This document shows positions 27,452-37,565 of a stretch of DNA of 64,000 bases, piece by piece (position 1 is the first letter of the stretch; the number at the start of each line of letters is the position of its first letter). The stretch covers positions 28,314-92,313 of the forward strand of contig CALULJ010000004.1 in assembly GCA_944321445.1 (NCBI GenBank). Reading direction: 5' to 3'. Origin of the DNA: an uncultured Collinsella sp. GTDB lineage: Bacteria; Actinomycetota; Coriobacteriia; Coriobacteriales; Coriobacteriaceae. The notes below the pieces were generated by a model. That model made no database searches. It saw only the letters and a program-made list of their open reading frames with translations, and was not told the DNA's origin. The position numbers and the translations under genes were made by a program.

Positions 27452-30400
27452 CTACGCTGCTTTGCCCTTCTCTTGTTCGTACTGGCCCGCGATAAAGCTC
27501 GCGAGCGAGGTAACCTGATCGACGTCGTAGTCGACGCCCTGATTGTCGCATGCGTCCGCAAGCATGGACTCGACTTGCCTGAGAAAGTACGGCGGATTGC
27601 CTAGGATGTTGGCATTGCGGGCCACAAGGGCATCCGCATTTTCCTTGACTCCCGCGAGGATGCCGACCAGCTTCGATGTGCCGGTCGTGATGGGCGGAGG
27701 CGTCCTCTCGGCCTTCTTGTGAGCGCGAACGAACTTGGGGTCGTTGTGGTATTTCTCTGCCAGCAGAGCCTCCCGCTGACGATACTCCGAGATTCTCTTC
27801 TTGAGCGCACGATACTCGTCGATTGAGATGGCCATCTCCTCCGAGGTCATCTCTTCGACGTTGCGCTCCCTCATCCTCTTCTTGAGCTCGTCGAGCAGGT
27901 TAATGAACTCCGGGTCGTCGGCATCGATGACGCGCGATGCTTCGCGATAGGCGTCTCTCATGACGTCCTCGAGCTCCGTCGCCACCTTGAGCTCTCGCTC
28001 GCCCTGCTTCTTGAAGCTGAACTCAAGCTGCGCGAGGAGCACGTTGATGGCGCCAGTAGAGAGGTCCTTTCGCGCAAGCGCCTCACGGGCGTTCACCGCA
28101 TCGATGCGGTGCTGCACCTCGCGCAGGAGCTCTGCGGCGTTATATACGTCAAAGCCTTGGTACAGGCTCTCGAACCCGTGCATGGATGCGACATTTTTAA
28201 GCTCGCGGTACCTCGTCAGGGCGTCTCGCAACTCGTAAAGCGCGGACTTCTCCTGAATGGCATTGACCTGTTTTTGGAACTCGACCACATTGTCCGTACT
28301 GTAAAGGAACAGCGAGTCTTTGACCTTGGCGAGATCGGTCTCAATCTCCTCTGGCGTCATGAAGAGGGAGTCGTAGTAGGTCGCGAAATCCCCCAGTTCT
28401 TCCTCAAGCTCTCGCAGATATGCCTGGTTGGTCCTATCGTACTCTTCGCGGATATCGGCAAAGTCAATCACGTAGCCGAACGCGTGGTCATGATATGGAC
28501 GGTTTACGCGCGTGAGGCATTGGAGCAGGTTGTGCTCCCTGATCTTCCGACAGAGATAGAGTCTCTTAAGGCGCGGGGCGTCAAAGCCCGTGAGCAGCAT
28601 GTTGTACACAACCAGAATATCGATGCCGCCGCGCTTGAACTCGATCTGGATACCGCGTCGCTCCTCCTTGCTTCCTTCATCATGGAGCACGAGGGCGCTC
28701 GAGAGATCGGGATCGAGCTCTTGCAGCTCGGCGTAAATCTTGCGCGCTTGTTTTGCCGAGCTCGCCACAACCATAGCGCCGATGCTTTCGTCCCCCAGAC
28801 GCACCTGTGCGTCCATATAGTCATCTACGATGTAGTTCACAAGAGGCTTGACATAGTTGTCGTGCTCGAACACCTCGTTCCACGAGGTCACTCCCTTGAT
28901 CTCGCGCAGCTCCTTTACGACCTCCTGCATCCTAATCTTGAAAGTCGACTTCACGCCCTCGCGCATGAGACGAAGCGTATAGCCATCGTCGATGGAGCGG
29001 TTGTAGAAATAGCGGTGGATATAGGGGCCGAAAACGTCGCGGGTATTGCCGCTCTTATGGCTAATGAGCGGCGTTCCCGTGAGCGCGATCTTGACAGCAT
29101 GTTCGTCGGAACGCATAAGGCTTGCGAGGAAGCTGCCGCCGGGCCTGTAGTCGCGATGGGCCTCGTCCAGGAAGAAGATCCGCTGCACGTTGAGGCTGTA
29201 GGGTGGCTCGATCGCCATGGCATCATCCGAGAACTTCTGGATGTTCACAACCGTTATCTCGGTAGCCCGTCGATCGAATCGTGATGTAGCAACGTTGCCA
29301 TCCGCTATCCTGGCCGCAGGGTCATTCCTCAGGCAGTCTCCAAACTCTTTGCGCGAATTGACGACACGAACGCTGGCATCGCGGGCGCGGAACTCATCAG
29401 CGGCTTGATCTGCAAGATCAAGCCTGTCGACGATAAAGAAGAATTGAGCGATGACGCCCTTAGACTGGTACCAGTCGGTGAGGTACCTAGACAAGAAGAA
29501 AGCCAGGGCAGTCTTGCCACTGCCCTGGGTATGCCAAATGACCCCTCGGTCGGCGCCAGCAGCTAGCCTCTTTTCAACTGCTATGTTCGCGAAGAATTGC
29601 GGGTAACGCATCACGTGCTTCCGAAGCTCCTTGGCACCGCTGTCGTTGGTCTTCTCCACGTAGCAGATGCCATAACGAAGCATCCAAGTCAGCCTTGCCG
29701 GCGAGAAGAGCGAAGTAATAATGCGGTTTGTGGGCGTTAGCGGATCTATGGACGACTCGAACTCAGGTTTTCCCCAAAACGAGCCAAGGCCGTTGTCTTC
29801 GAGGACCTTCTTCTCGAGCTCGAAATCGCGTGGGCCAAGACCTGCGACGAGAAAACCCTCATCCTCCTCGCGAAAATGGTTGAGACTCACGGCTCCGTAA
29901 GCACTCGAAGCGTAATACGAGCCAAAGAGCGGCTGGCGGCTGCCGTTGTCGTACTCCATGTTGTTCGAGAACACCATAATCTGGGTAATGTTGACAAAGC
30001 GCCAGTATATGGGATTGGAGAACCGGGAGTACATGCGCTCGCGCTCAGCGACAATGCCATCTTTGTTGTTCTGCCTCTTAGCCTCGAGGAAGCAGAGCGG
30101 CATTCCGTTTACGAAGAACGTGATATCCGGCCTGAACGAGTCGTCCCCGCTGGAATAGGGCAGCTCGGTGACAACTGTAAAGATGTTGTTTGCCGGGTTG
30201 CCGAAATCAACCAGCTTGAGACCATCAACCGAAGTCTGAAGTGTCTTGAAGAAGGAGCGTCCTAGATCATTTGCCGACAGCATGTCACGAAGAATCGAGG
30301 CAATGTGACACGTCTGGGATTCCGAAAGGGCCACGCCGTTGACTTTGGAGATTCCTCTGCGCAGGTCTTCGTAGAAGATGTTGGTGTCGGTATCAAAGTC

Positions 30401-30514
30401 GATGCCAGCAACACTATTCTTGATGGAGCGATATGAGTAGCCAAGCCTGGTCGCATGGATAACAGCAGGCAGTTTTACATATTTGTCTTCGGGCCTGTGA
30501 TCGCCAACGCCCAT
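27452..30514 (-). CDS. hsdR: Type I restriction enzyme HsdR
   Basis: A 1020-residue translocase and nuclease subunit. The N-terminal nuclease motif is Asp130 with EAK at 144-146 (FRPDITFFVNGMPLCFLEAK). Helicase motif I is TQGSGKT (329-335), motif II is LDEAH, and later motifs such as VYNMLLTGFDAPRLKRLYL and RVNRPYHDH are present. The frame is open 38 codons further upstream. I prefer ATG at 30514 because GGTGGA lies five bases before it and the protein then starts as expected. First gene of the hsdR-hsdM-hsdS operon. Confidence 0.94.
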   Translation of the reverse strand: MGVGDHRPEDKYVKLPAVIHATRLGYSYRSIKNSVAGIDFDTDTNIFYEDLRRGISKVNGVALSESQTCHIASILRDMLSANDLGRSFFKTLQTSVDGLKLVDFGNPANNIFTVVTELPYSSGDDSFRPDITFFVNGMPLCFLEAKRQNNKDGIVAERERMYSRFSNPIYWRFVNITQIMVFSNNMEYDNGSRQPLFGSYYASSAYGAVSLNHFREEDEGFLVAGLGPRDFELEKKVLEDNGLGSFWGKPEFESSIDPLTPTNRIITSLFSPARLTWMLRYGICYVEKTNDSGAKELRKHVMRYPQFFANIAVEKRLAAGADRGVIWHTQGSGKTALAFFLSRYLTDWYQSKGVIAQFFFIVDRLDLADQAADEFRARDASVRVVNSRKEFGDCLRNDPAARIADGNVATSRFDRRATEITVVNIQKFSDDAMAIEPPYSLNVQRIFFLDEAHRDYRPGGSFLASLMRSDEHAVKIALTGTPLISHKSGNTRDVFGPYIHRYFYNRSIDDGYTLRLMREGVKSTFKIRMQEVVKELREIKGVTSWNEVFEHDNYVKPLVNYIVDDYMDAQVRLGDESIGAMVVASSAKQARKIYAELQELDPDLSSALVLHDEGSKEERRGIQIEFKRGGIDILVVYNMLLTGFDAPRLKRLYLCRKIREHNLLQCLTRVNRPYHDHAFGYVIDFADIREEYDRTNQAYLRELEEELGDFATYYDSLFMTPEEIETDLAKVKDSLFLYSTDNVVEFQKQVNAIQEKSALYELRDALTRYRELKNVASMHGFESLYQGFDVYNAAELLREVQHRIDAVNAREALARKDLSTGAINVLLAQLEFSFKKQGERELKVATELEDVMRDAYREASRVIDADDPEFINLLDELKKRMRERNVEEMTSEEMAISIDEYRALKKRISEYRQREALLAEKYHNDPKFVRAHKKAERTPPPITTGTSKLVGILAGVKENADALVARNANILGNPPYFLRQVESMLADACDNQGVDYDVDQVTSLASFIAGQYEQEKGKAA

Positions 30515-30749
30515 TGAGTCCACCGCCCTGGAAGGAATAGCTGATGCAGAAATTATACCAGCGAAGCTGAAGGGCAGAATAATCCTCCGCGCGAGGTCAT
30601 GGACCCATTTTCGTTCCCGTGAGTACATGAAACCGGGACATAATTCGCCGTGAGTGCACTATGAGTGCATTTCTCCGGGGAGTGACGCTAACGAGCGAAC
30701 GCGCTTCTCGGCGCAACGCGAAGCGTCGAGTCGCCACGGCCATAGGCGT

Positions 30750-32507
30750 CTATGATGTGAGCAACTTGGCAAGACCCATTATTCCCGCAGGTAGAACTGG
30801 CAATTGGCTTGCGAATACCACACACACAATCACAGCAACGACATGACCGAAATGACGCGAGAAAAAACGAGGGAGACCGTCTCCGGCCTCCCTCGCAAAG
30901 GGCTGCAACAATTCCCACACGATGGTCGCCGGGGGCTTGCTCGTGATGTCGTAGGCAACGCGGTTCACGCCGGGCACCTCGGCCACGATGCGGCTCGAGA
31001 TCTTGCCCAGCACCTCGTAGGGCAGCTTGGCCCAGTCGGCGGTCATGGCGTCGCTCGACTCCACGGCGCGGATGATCACCGGACGCTGGTAGGTGCGCTC
31101 GTCGCCCATGACGCCCACGCTCTTGATGTCGGGCAGCACGGCGAAGTACTGCCAGCAGCTGTGCTCGGAGTTGCGGTCGCCCGTCTGCTCGAACAGGCGC
31201 GCGTTGTAGGCGTCCAGTTCCTCGCGCACGATGGCGTCGGCGTTCTTCAGGATCTCGAGCTTCTCGGGGCTCACCGAACCGATGATGCGAATGGCCAGGC
31301 CCGGGCCCGGGAACGGCTGACGGTACACAATGTGCTCGGGCAGGCCGAGGGCCAGGCCGAGCTCGCGCACCTCGTCCTTAAAGAAGTGGTCAAGCGGCTC
31401 GATGAGATCGAAGTGCACGCCGTCGGGGAACGGGATGAGGTTGTGGTGGCTCTTGATGGTCGAGGCCTTGCCGCCGGTCTTGCGCGCGCCGGACTCGATG
31501 ATGTCGGGGTAGATGGTGCCCTGGGCCAGGTACTTCACGCCGTCGAGCTCCTGCGCAACGGCGAAGAACTCCTTCCAGAACTGCGTGCCGATGATGCGGC
31601 GCTTCTCCTCCGGCTCGGTGACGCCGTCGAGCAGCGCGGCATAGCGGTCCTCGGCATGCACGTGGATGAAATCGACGTCGAACTGCTTGGTGAAGACCTC
31701 CTCGACCTGCTCGGGCTCGCCCTTGCGCAGCAGGCCATGGTTGATGAACACGCAGGTCATCTGGCGGCCGATAGCGCGAGCGCCCAGCGCCGCGACCACC
31801 GAGGAGTCCACGCCGCCCGAAAGCGCCAGAATCACGCGGTCGCTGCCGACCTTCTCGCGGATGTCGGCGCACATGGACTCAACGAGGTTGTCCATGGTCC
31901 ACGTGGGCTCGATGCCGCAGATGTTGAACAGGAAGTTCGACAGGATCTGCTGGCCGTACTCGGTGTGACGCACCTCGGGATGGAACTGAGTGGAGTATAG
32001 CTTGCGCTCGGGGCACTCCATGGAGGCGACGGGGCACACCTCGGTGGACGACGTGACCACGAAGCCCTCGGGCGCGCGGGAGACGGCGTCGCGGTGGCTC
32101 ATCCACACGGTCTGCTGAATGGGCGTGGCGTTGAACAGTGCGCTCTCGCGGTCGCGCTCGATGGTGGCCGGGCCGTACTCGCCGATCTCGGAGTGCGAGA
32201 CCTCGCCGCCGAGGACCACAGCCATGGTCTGGTGGCCATAGCAGAAACCGAGCACGGGGATGCCAAGGTTGAGCACCTCGGGATCGATGGTGGGGGCGTC
32301 CTCGGCGTATACGGACGCCGGGCCGCCGGAGAGGATGAGCGCCGCCGGATTCATGGCGCGAACCTCGTCGGCCGAGATATCGCACGGAACGATCTCGGAG
32401 TACACGTGCAGGTCACGCACGCGACGGGCGATGAGCTGGCCGTACTGCGCGCCGAAGTCGAAGACGAGGACCTTGCTCCCCATCTGGTTGGAAGAGGGCT
32501 GCGACAT
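30750..32507 (-). CDS. guaA: GMP synthase (glutamine-hydrolysing), with unusual C-terminal extension
   Basis: Converts XMP to GMP using glutamine and ATP. The class I amidotransferase domain (GFCYGHQTMA with the catalytic Cys), the ATP-pyrophosphatase loop SGGVDSSV and the dimerisation domain are complete. The usual C-terminus is near SKPPATI-x-WE. Here the codon after that Glu is TTG (30911-30909), and the frame runs on for about 53 residues, through the gene's own terminator hairpin, to 30750. The extension ends in a hydrophobic stretch (VVAVIVCVVFASQLPVLPAG). A stop-loss substitution is the simplest reading. Start ATG 32507 has GGAAG upstream; the open frame before it is a shadow. Confidence 0.95.
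   Translation of the reverse strand: MSQPSSNQMGSKVLVFDFGAQYGQLIARRVRDLHVYSEIVPCDISADEVRAMNPAALILSGGPASVYAEDAPTIDPEVLNLGIPVLGFCYGHQTMAVVLGGEVSHSEIGEYGPATIERDRESALFNATPIQQTVWMSHRDAVSRAPEGFVVTSSTEVCPVASMECPERKLYSTQFHPEVRHTEYGQQILSNFLFNICGIEPTWTMDNLVESMCADIREKVGSDRVILALSGGVDSSVVAALGARAIGRQMTCVFINHGLLRKGEPEQVEEVFTKQFDVDFIHVHAEDRYAALLDGVTEPEEKRRIIGTQFWKEFFAVAQELDGVKYLAQGTIYPDIIESGARKTGGKASTIKSHHNLIPFPDGVHFDLIEPLDHFFKDEVRELGLALGLPEHIVYRQPFPGPGLAIRIIGSVSPEKLEILKNADAIVREELDAYNARLFEQTGDRNSEHSCWQYFAVLPDIKSVGVMGDERTYQRPVIIRAVESSDAMTADWAKLPYEVLGKISSRIVAEVPGVNRVAYDITSKPPATIVWELLQPFAREAGDGLPRFFSRHFGHVVAVIVCVVFASQLPVLPAGIMGLAKLLTS
30862..30895 (-). terminator. Terminator of guaA, inside the extended frame
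   Basis: On the minus strand CGAGGGAG pairs with CTCCCTCG around an inner GCCG/CGGT pair and is followed by TTTTTTC. It lies 14-50 bases after the point where guaA normally stops, which supports the view that the reading frame has been extended through it. Confidence 0.8.
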
Positions 32508-32672
32508 GAAGCTTCCTTTCCATAAGAAACGTGCGAGCGGCTCGCGCCGCCGAAAAGCTAACCAGTCAATGATACACATCGGCGCCGCACGCGCGCCGAC
32601 TTCGAGCAAAACTCCCCGAAAGAGCAGCACGACGCATCCGTCGGGATCAGCATTGAGGGGCAGCAGGGCGAA

Positions 32673-32881
32673 TCTAGACAAATTGGGTCGATATGCATTT
32701 TCCAAGCATGCTGGAGCTGGTCGTAGCTCCTGGGGAACAGCCAACTCCGGCTAGACCGGGTTGGCATGCAAGCCGTACCGCGCCTCCAAGCGCCCAAATC
32801 CAGGCGAATGCGGGGCCGCATGCAGGTAGCCCCCGTTTGTCGCGTATTTTGAAAAATGCATATCGACCCAATTTGTCTAGA
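32673..32881. repeat. Inverted-repeat element 1 (29-bp perfect arms)
   Basis: TCTAGACAAATTGGGTCGAT at the left arm (32673-32701) is repeated in inverse at 32853-32881, about 150 bases away. The inside has no open frame of note. Together with element 2 it fills most of the 725-base gap between guaA and the asparaginase gene. The form is like a MITE or a long hairpin. Confidence 0.65.
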
Positions 32882-32958
32882 TCGGCGCGCGGGGCAGCTC
32901 GCGGGGTCCCGCAACACGCCGAGCGACCGCGCGCCGAGGGAGGTTTTTGTGCTCAAAC

Positions 32959-33162
32959 TGGATAGAAATGTCGATTATGCATTTTTGAGCTGGGCCGCCG
33001 AGCCGTTTCAAGCGTCATTCGAGCGGCCAACGAGCTCCGTCGACCGTGTTTTCCGTGATTTCAAGCCCTGCACCCGTCCGGCATCGACCCGTGAACCCTC
33101 GAAACCGCCCGAAAACACCTCACCAGGCGGTGCTAAAAATGCATAATCGACATTTCTATCCA
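32959..33162. repeat. Inverted-repeat element 2 (28-bp perfect arms)
   Basis: TGGATAGAAATGTCGATTAT opens the left arm (32959-32986), and its complement closes the right arm (33135-33162). Total length (204 bp) and the arm end ATGCATTTTT match element 1 (209 bp), but the outer arm sequence and the interior differ. The two are probably diverged members of one family. Confidence 0.65.
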
Positions 33163-33232
33163 ACTTCGCGCAACGACCCGCCCGTGGGACATAATGGGGA
33201 CCGACCACTTCAAGCGAAACGGAGCCTGTGCA

Positions 33233-34279
33233 ATGAAATCGATCCTGCTTATCGCGACCGGCGGCACCATCGCCTCAGCGGAAGACGGCCACGGCCTCTC
33301 CCCCAGCCTCACCGGCGAGGACCTCGCTCGCGCCGTGCCGGAAATCGCCTGCCTCGCGAACATCGACATCGTGCAGCTCATGAACATCGACAGCACGAAC
33401 ATGCGCCCGCGCGACTGGCTCGCCATCAGCTCTGCCATCACCAGCCGCTACGATGCCTACGACGGATTCGTGGTGCTGCACGGCACCGACACCATGGCCT
33501 ACACCGCCGCCGCGCTCTCCTACCTTATCCAGGACAGTCCCAAGCCCATCGTGCTCACCGGCTCGCAAAAACCGATGGAAGACTCCTTCACCGACGCCAA
33601 GCTCAACGTGTTCCAAAGCATCCTGTATGCCACCGACGACCGCAGCCACGACGTAGTCATCGTGTTCAACGGCACGGTCATCGCCGGCACGCGCGGCCGC
33701 AAGCAGCGAACCATGAGCTTCAACGCGTTCAAAAGCGTGAACTACCCCTCGATCGCCTACATTCGCAACGACCGCATCATCCGCAGCGGCGACGCGCTCG
33801 TTGCAGCGCAGGGGCTGGCCGCAGCTGCGACAAAGCCGGCAGGCCCGCGCTTCTTCGACACGCTTGACGAGCGGGTATTTGTGCTCAAGCTCACGCCCGG
33901 CATCAGCCCGGCCATCTTCAGGCTGCTCAAGCCCAACTACGAAGCCATCATCCTCGAAACGTTCGGTATCGGCGGCATCCCTGAGTACGCGGGCGACGCG
34001 CACAGCGGCCCGTCGTTCAAGGACGCGATCTTCGATTGGGTCGATTCGGGACGCACGATCGTCATCACCACACAGGTGCCCGAAGAAGGGCTTGACCTGG
34101 GCGTATACGAGGTCGGCCGCGCCTACGCGGAGCATGCGGGCATCTTAAAGGGCGACGATATGACCACCGAGGCGCTCGTGGCGAAGACCATGTGGGCGCG
34201 CGGGCAGTCGAGTGACCCCGACCGCGTGAAGGAGCTGTTCTACCGCCCCGTCAACAACGACCGCCTCCCCATGGTGTAG
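33233..34279 (+). CDS. L-asparaginase, type I-like
   Basis: A 348-residue cytoplasmic-type asparaginase, hydrolysing asparagine to aspartate and ammonia. The catalytic threonines lie in ATGGTIASAE near the N-terminus and in VVLHGTDTMAYTAAAL near residue 85. TGSQKPMEDSFTDAKLN follows, and the C-terminal domain has ETFGIGGIPEYAG. There is no signal peptide. ATG at 33233 has GGAG upstream; an ATG 13 codons earlier lacks one. Confidence 0.93.
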   Translation: MKSILLIATGGTIASAEDGHGLSPSLTGEDLARAVPEIACLANIDIVQLMNIDSTNMRPRDWLAISSAITSRYDAYDGFVVLHGTDTMAYTAAALSYLIQDSPKPIVLTGSQKPMEDSFTDAKLNVFQSILYATDDRSHDVVIVFNGTVIAGTRGRKQRTMSFNAFKSVNYPSIAYIRNDRIIRSGDALVAAQGLAAAATKPAGPRFFDTLDERVFVLKLTPGISPAIFRLLKPNYEAIILETFGIGGIPEYAGDAHSGPSFKDAIFDWVDSGRTIVITTQVPEEGLDLGVYEVGRAYAEHAGILKGDDMTTEALVAKTMWARGQSSDPDRVKELFYRPVNNDRLPMV

Positions 34280-34330
34280 GGCCGTCGGCAAAAGCGCGCT
34301 CTGCTCGAAAACTCAAGGCCGCTAAACGAA

Positions 34331-34363
34331 TGAGGGCCGCAGGACATGTGCCTGCGGCCCTCA
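34331..34363. terminator. Bidirectional hairpin between convergent genes
   Basis: TGAGGGCCGCAGG and its exact complement enclose a 7-base loop, between the convergent asparaginase and DUF1648 genes. There is no long T run, so it is terminator-like but not textbook. Confidence 0.55.
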
Positions 34364-34389
34364 CGACCATACACATGGAAAACAGCGCC

Positions 34390-34752
34390 CTATGCGGCAA
34401 GCCCCGTCATCACGCCGTAGAGTAGCCATGCGAAAGCGATGTCGATCGCCGCCGTCGTAACCACGGCGTTGCGCATGAAGCGCTCGGCCGTCGTGATCGC
34501 CATGGTCATTGAGTCGCGCGCATGGTCGGCCGCCTTGCGGGCCGTCTGCAGGTAGATGCCCAAGCCAAACGCAAGCGCCAGCACAGGCGGAATGAGCAGC
34601 TCGAACTTGCTGCCCCAGCGGTCCCCCGAGAAGTTCATGGGCACGCTGTCGGGCAGACCCGGAATCACGATGATGGCGACGATAACCGGAAGCACGGCGA
34701 GCGCAATCGCAACGATGCTCAGGTAACCTGCCGTTTTGCTGTACTTGAACAT
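34390..34752 (-). CDS. DUF1648/SdpI-like small membrane protein
   Basis: A 120-residue membrane protein with three likely transmembrane helices. The sequence IPGLPDSVPMNFSGDRWGS (about 30-48) is the DUF1648 signature, seen also in SdpI immunity proteins. It lies 33 bases after ychF in the same direction and is probably co-transcribed. Its role here is unknown. Confidence 0.8.
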   Translation of the reverse strand: MFKYSKTAGYLSIVAIALAVLPVIVAIIVIPGLPDSVPMNFSGDRWGSKFELLIPPVLALAFGLGIYLQTARKAADHARDSMTMAITTAERFMRNAVVTTAAIDIAFAWLLYGVMTGLAA

Positions 34753-34785
34753 GGGTCTCCTTTGCTGGAACGGACAGAGCCCCGC

Positions 34786-35862
<1,077 letters not shown>

Positions 35863-35979
35863 GATGTACCTTCTCTCAAACGAAAGCGCCCCGCCGGCAA
35901 GCAGCGGGGACGCCTGAACCTTCGGGAATATGATAGCCCATCGCTCTGGGAGGCGCGAGGAGCGCCTGGGCGGCGCGGC

Positions 35980-37245
35980 CTACTTGTCGAGCTTCTCCAC
36001 GGAGTCGAGCATCTTGTTGAGCTTCTTTTTGGCCTCGGCCTTGGTCTTTTCCATCTCGGCGCGAGCCTTGGCGGCCTCGGCGGCCTTCTTCTCGGCCTCG
36101 GGATCGGGAACCACGAGGTCGCTCGCGTCGTGCTCGACCATGGTGAGGGCATGCTCCTCGCACGCCTCGGCGCACAGGCCGCAGCCCACGCAGTAGGTGG
36201 GCTCGACGGTGAAGCGGCCGGCACCGACCAGGTCGGTCGCATGCGTGGGGCAGATCTTGACGCACTCGCCGCACAGCGTGCACTTGGAGAAGTCGCATTC
36301 AGGGGTCTTGACCTGGATGTTTTCCGCGAGCTCAGGATAGGACTGAAGCGTCGACAGCACGAGCTGACGGCCCTGCGTGAGGATGCGGCGACGCTTCTGC
36401 GTCGTGGTGCCGCAGGCGTTGCGCAGCGTCTTCTCGAGCTCAGAGATCTTCTTCGTGTGGTCCCTCAGGCGCTGCGTGACCGAAGCGACGGCCGCCGTCG
36501 CCGGGTTGAGCTTGCTTACCGCAAGGCCGGTCGTGCGCATGATGTTGTCCATGAACTCCTTGCGCTCGTACTCGCGGCGCTTGGTGCAGGTAAGGTCCTT
36601 GGCGTCCACCTCGAGCCCCAGGCCGGCGCCTGCCCATTCCTCCGCCGTGGCGATATGCTCGCCCAACAGCTCCTCGCCCGTCGTGTTCTTGCAGTTATCG
36701 CAAATGCCCAGCGGGAGGTAGACGCTCACGTTGGGGTAGTCGGCCATGACGGAGAACCAGACCTCGGGCGGCACGTCGCCCACGCAGGCCACGACGACCT
36801 CGTTCTCGCGCGGGATGCGGCGCAGGGCACGCGTGCAGGTCACGTACGCCGTATCGTGCGCCGCGGCGGCGCCGGCGATGGCGTCGTAGAGCTTCTTGGG
36901 CATGATCTTGGGCGAAACGAAGGCATCCGTGGGGCACACCGCCACGCACAGACCGCACTTGCGGCACGTGTCCTTGACCTCGATGCTGAACTCCTCGATC
37001 TCGATGGCGTCCACCGGGCACGCATCGATGCAAGCGGTGCAGGAGCTCTTCTCGTAGTTGCACACTAAACACGGAATGGAGTTGGGGCGCGGCCTTTCCT
37101 TGTAATCCGCCGGGTTCCATATGGGAGCCTCGGCAGATTCCACGCCCAGCAGCGCATCGGTCACGCCGGAAAACGGGTCCTTCAGGGCACCGAGCCCCTT
37201 GCTGATATCGATGATATCGTCGAATAGATCGTGCTGCTGCGCCAT
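35980..37245 (-). CDS. Multi-cluster 4Fe-4S ferredoxin-like protein
   Basis: A 421-residue cytoplasmic protein with at least four CxxCxxC-type motifs: CTACIDACPVDAIE and CRKCGLCVAVCPTDAF in the N-terminal third, CTLCGECVKICPTHATD and CVGCGLCAEACEEHAL in the C-terminal third. The middle has a region with single cysteines (GICDNCKN) and basic helices. The last 50 residues are an Ala/Glu/Lys-rich coiled coil. It is probably an electron carrier or a subunit of an anaerobic redox enzyme. No partner enzyme is next to it, so the substrate is unknown. Confidence 0.82.
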   Translation of the reverse strand: MAQQHDLFDDIIDISKGLGALKDPFSGVTDALLGVESAEAPIWNPADYKERPRPNSIPCLVCNYEKSSCTACIDACPVDAIEIEEFSIEVKDTCRKCGLCVAVCPTDAFVSPKIMPKKLYDAIAGAAAAHDTAYVTCTRALRRIPRENEVVVACVGDVPPEVWFSVMADYPNVSVYLPLGICDNCKNTTGEELLGEHIATAEEWAGAGLGLEVDAKDLTCTKRREYERKEFMDNIMRTTGLAVSKLNPATAAVASVTQRLRDHTKKISELEKTLRNACGTTTQKRRRILTQGRQLVLSTLQSYPELAENIQVKTPECDFSKCTLCGECVKICPTHATDLVGAGRFTVEPTYCVGCGLCAEACEEHALTMVEHDASDLVVPDPEAEKKAAEAAKARAEMEKTKAEAKKKLNKMLDSVEKLDK

Positions 37246-37458
37246 AACGAATACGCTCCCTCATGCGAAAAGGCCCAAAGGCCCGCGTTACAACCGCTCA
37301 ATTGTACCCGGACACACGAGCAGATGGGCGCTCCGCAATGCCTGCAGCACAATCGCCATCACTCAAAGCAAGCGCCGAAGGCGCGAGCCGCCCTGCGTCA
37401 GCCCGAATTAGCAGCAACTAAGACCTCCCCGGACGCCCGGCACAAGCCCGTAAACGCA

Positions 37459-37540
37459 GGAAACCCCGGAGGGATTTCCTTGACGGTCGTTTGAGCGCCG
37501 CAGGCGCGATCGACCGGCAAGGGAACCCTCCGGGGCTTCC
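37459..37540. terminator. Paired hairpins downstream of groEL
   Basis: Two short inverted repeats (GGAAACCCCGGAGGGATTTCC-like at 37459-37479 and its near complement at 37521-37540) can each fold, and can pair with each other. They lie in the 320-base gap between groEL and the Fe-S protein promoter region, and probably end groEL transcription. Nothing else was found in this gap. Confidence 0.5.
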
Positions 37541-37565
37541 GGATGGAGTTCTAGGCCTTTACGGC

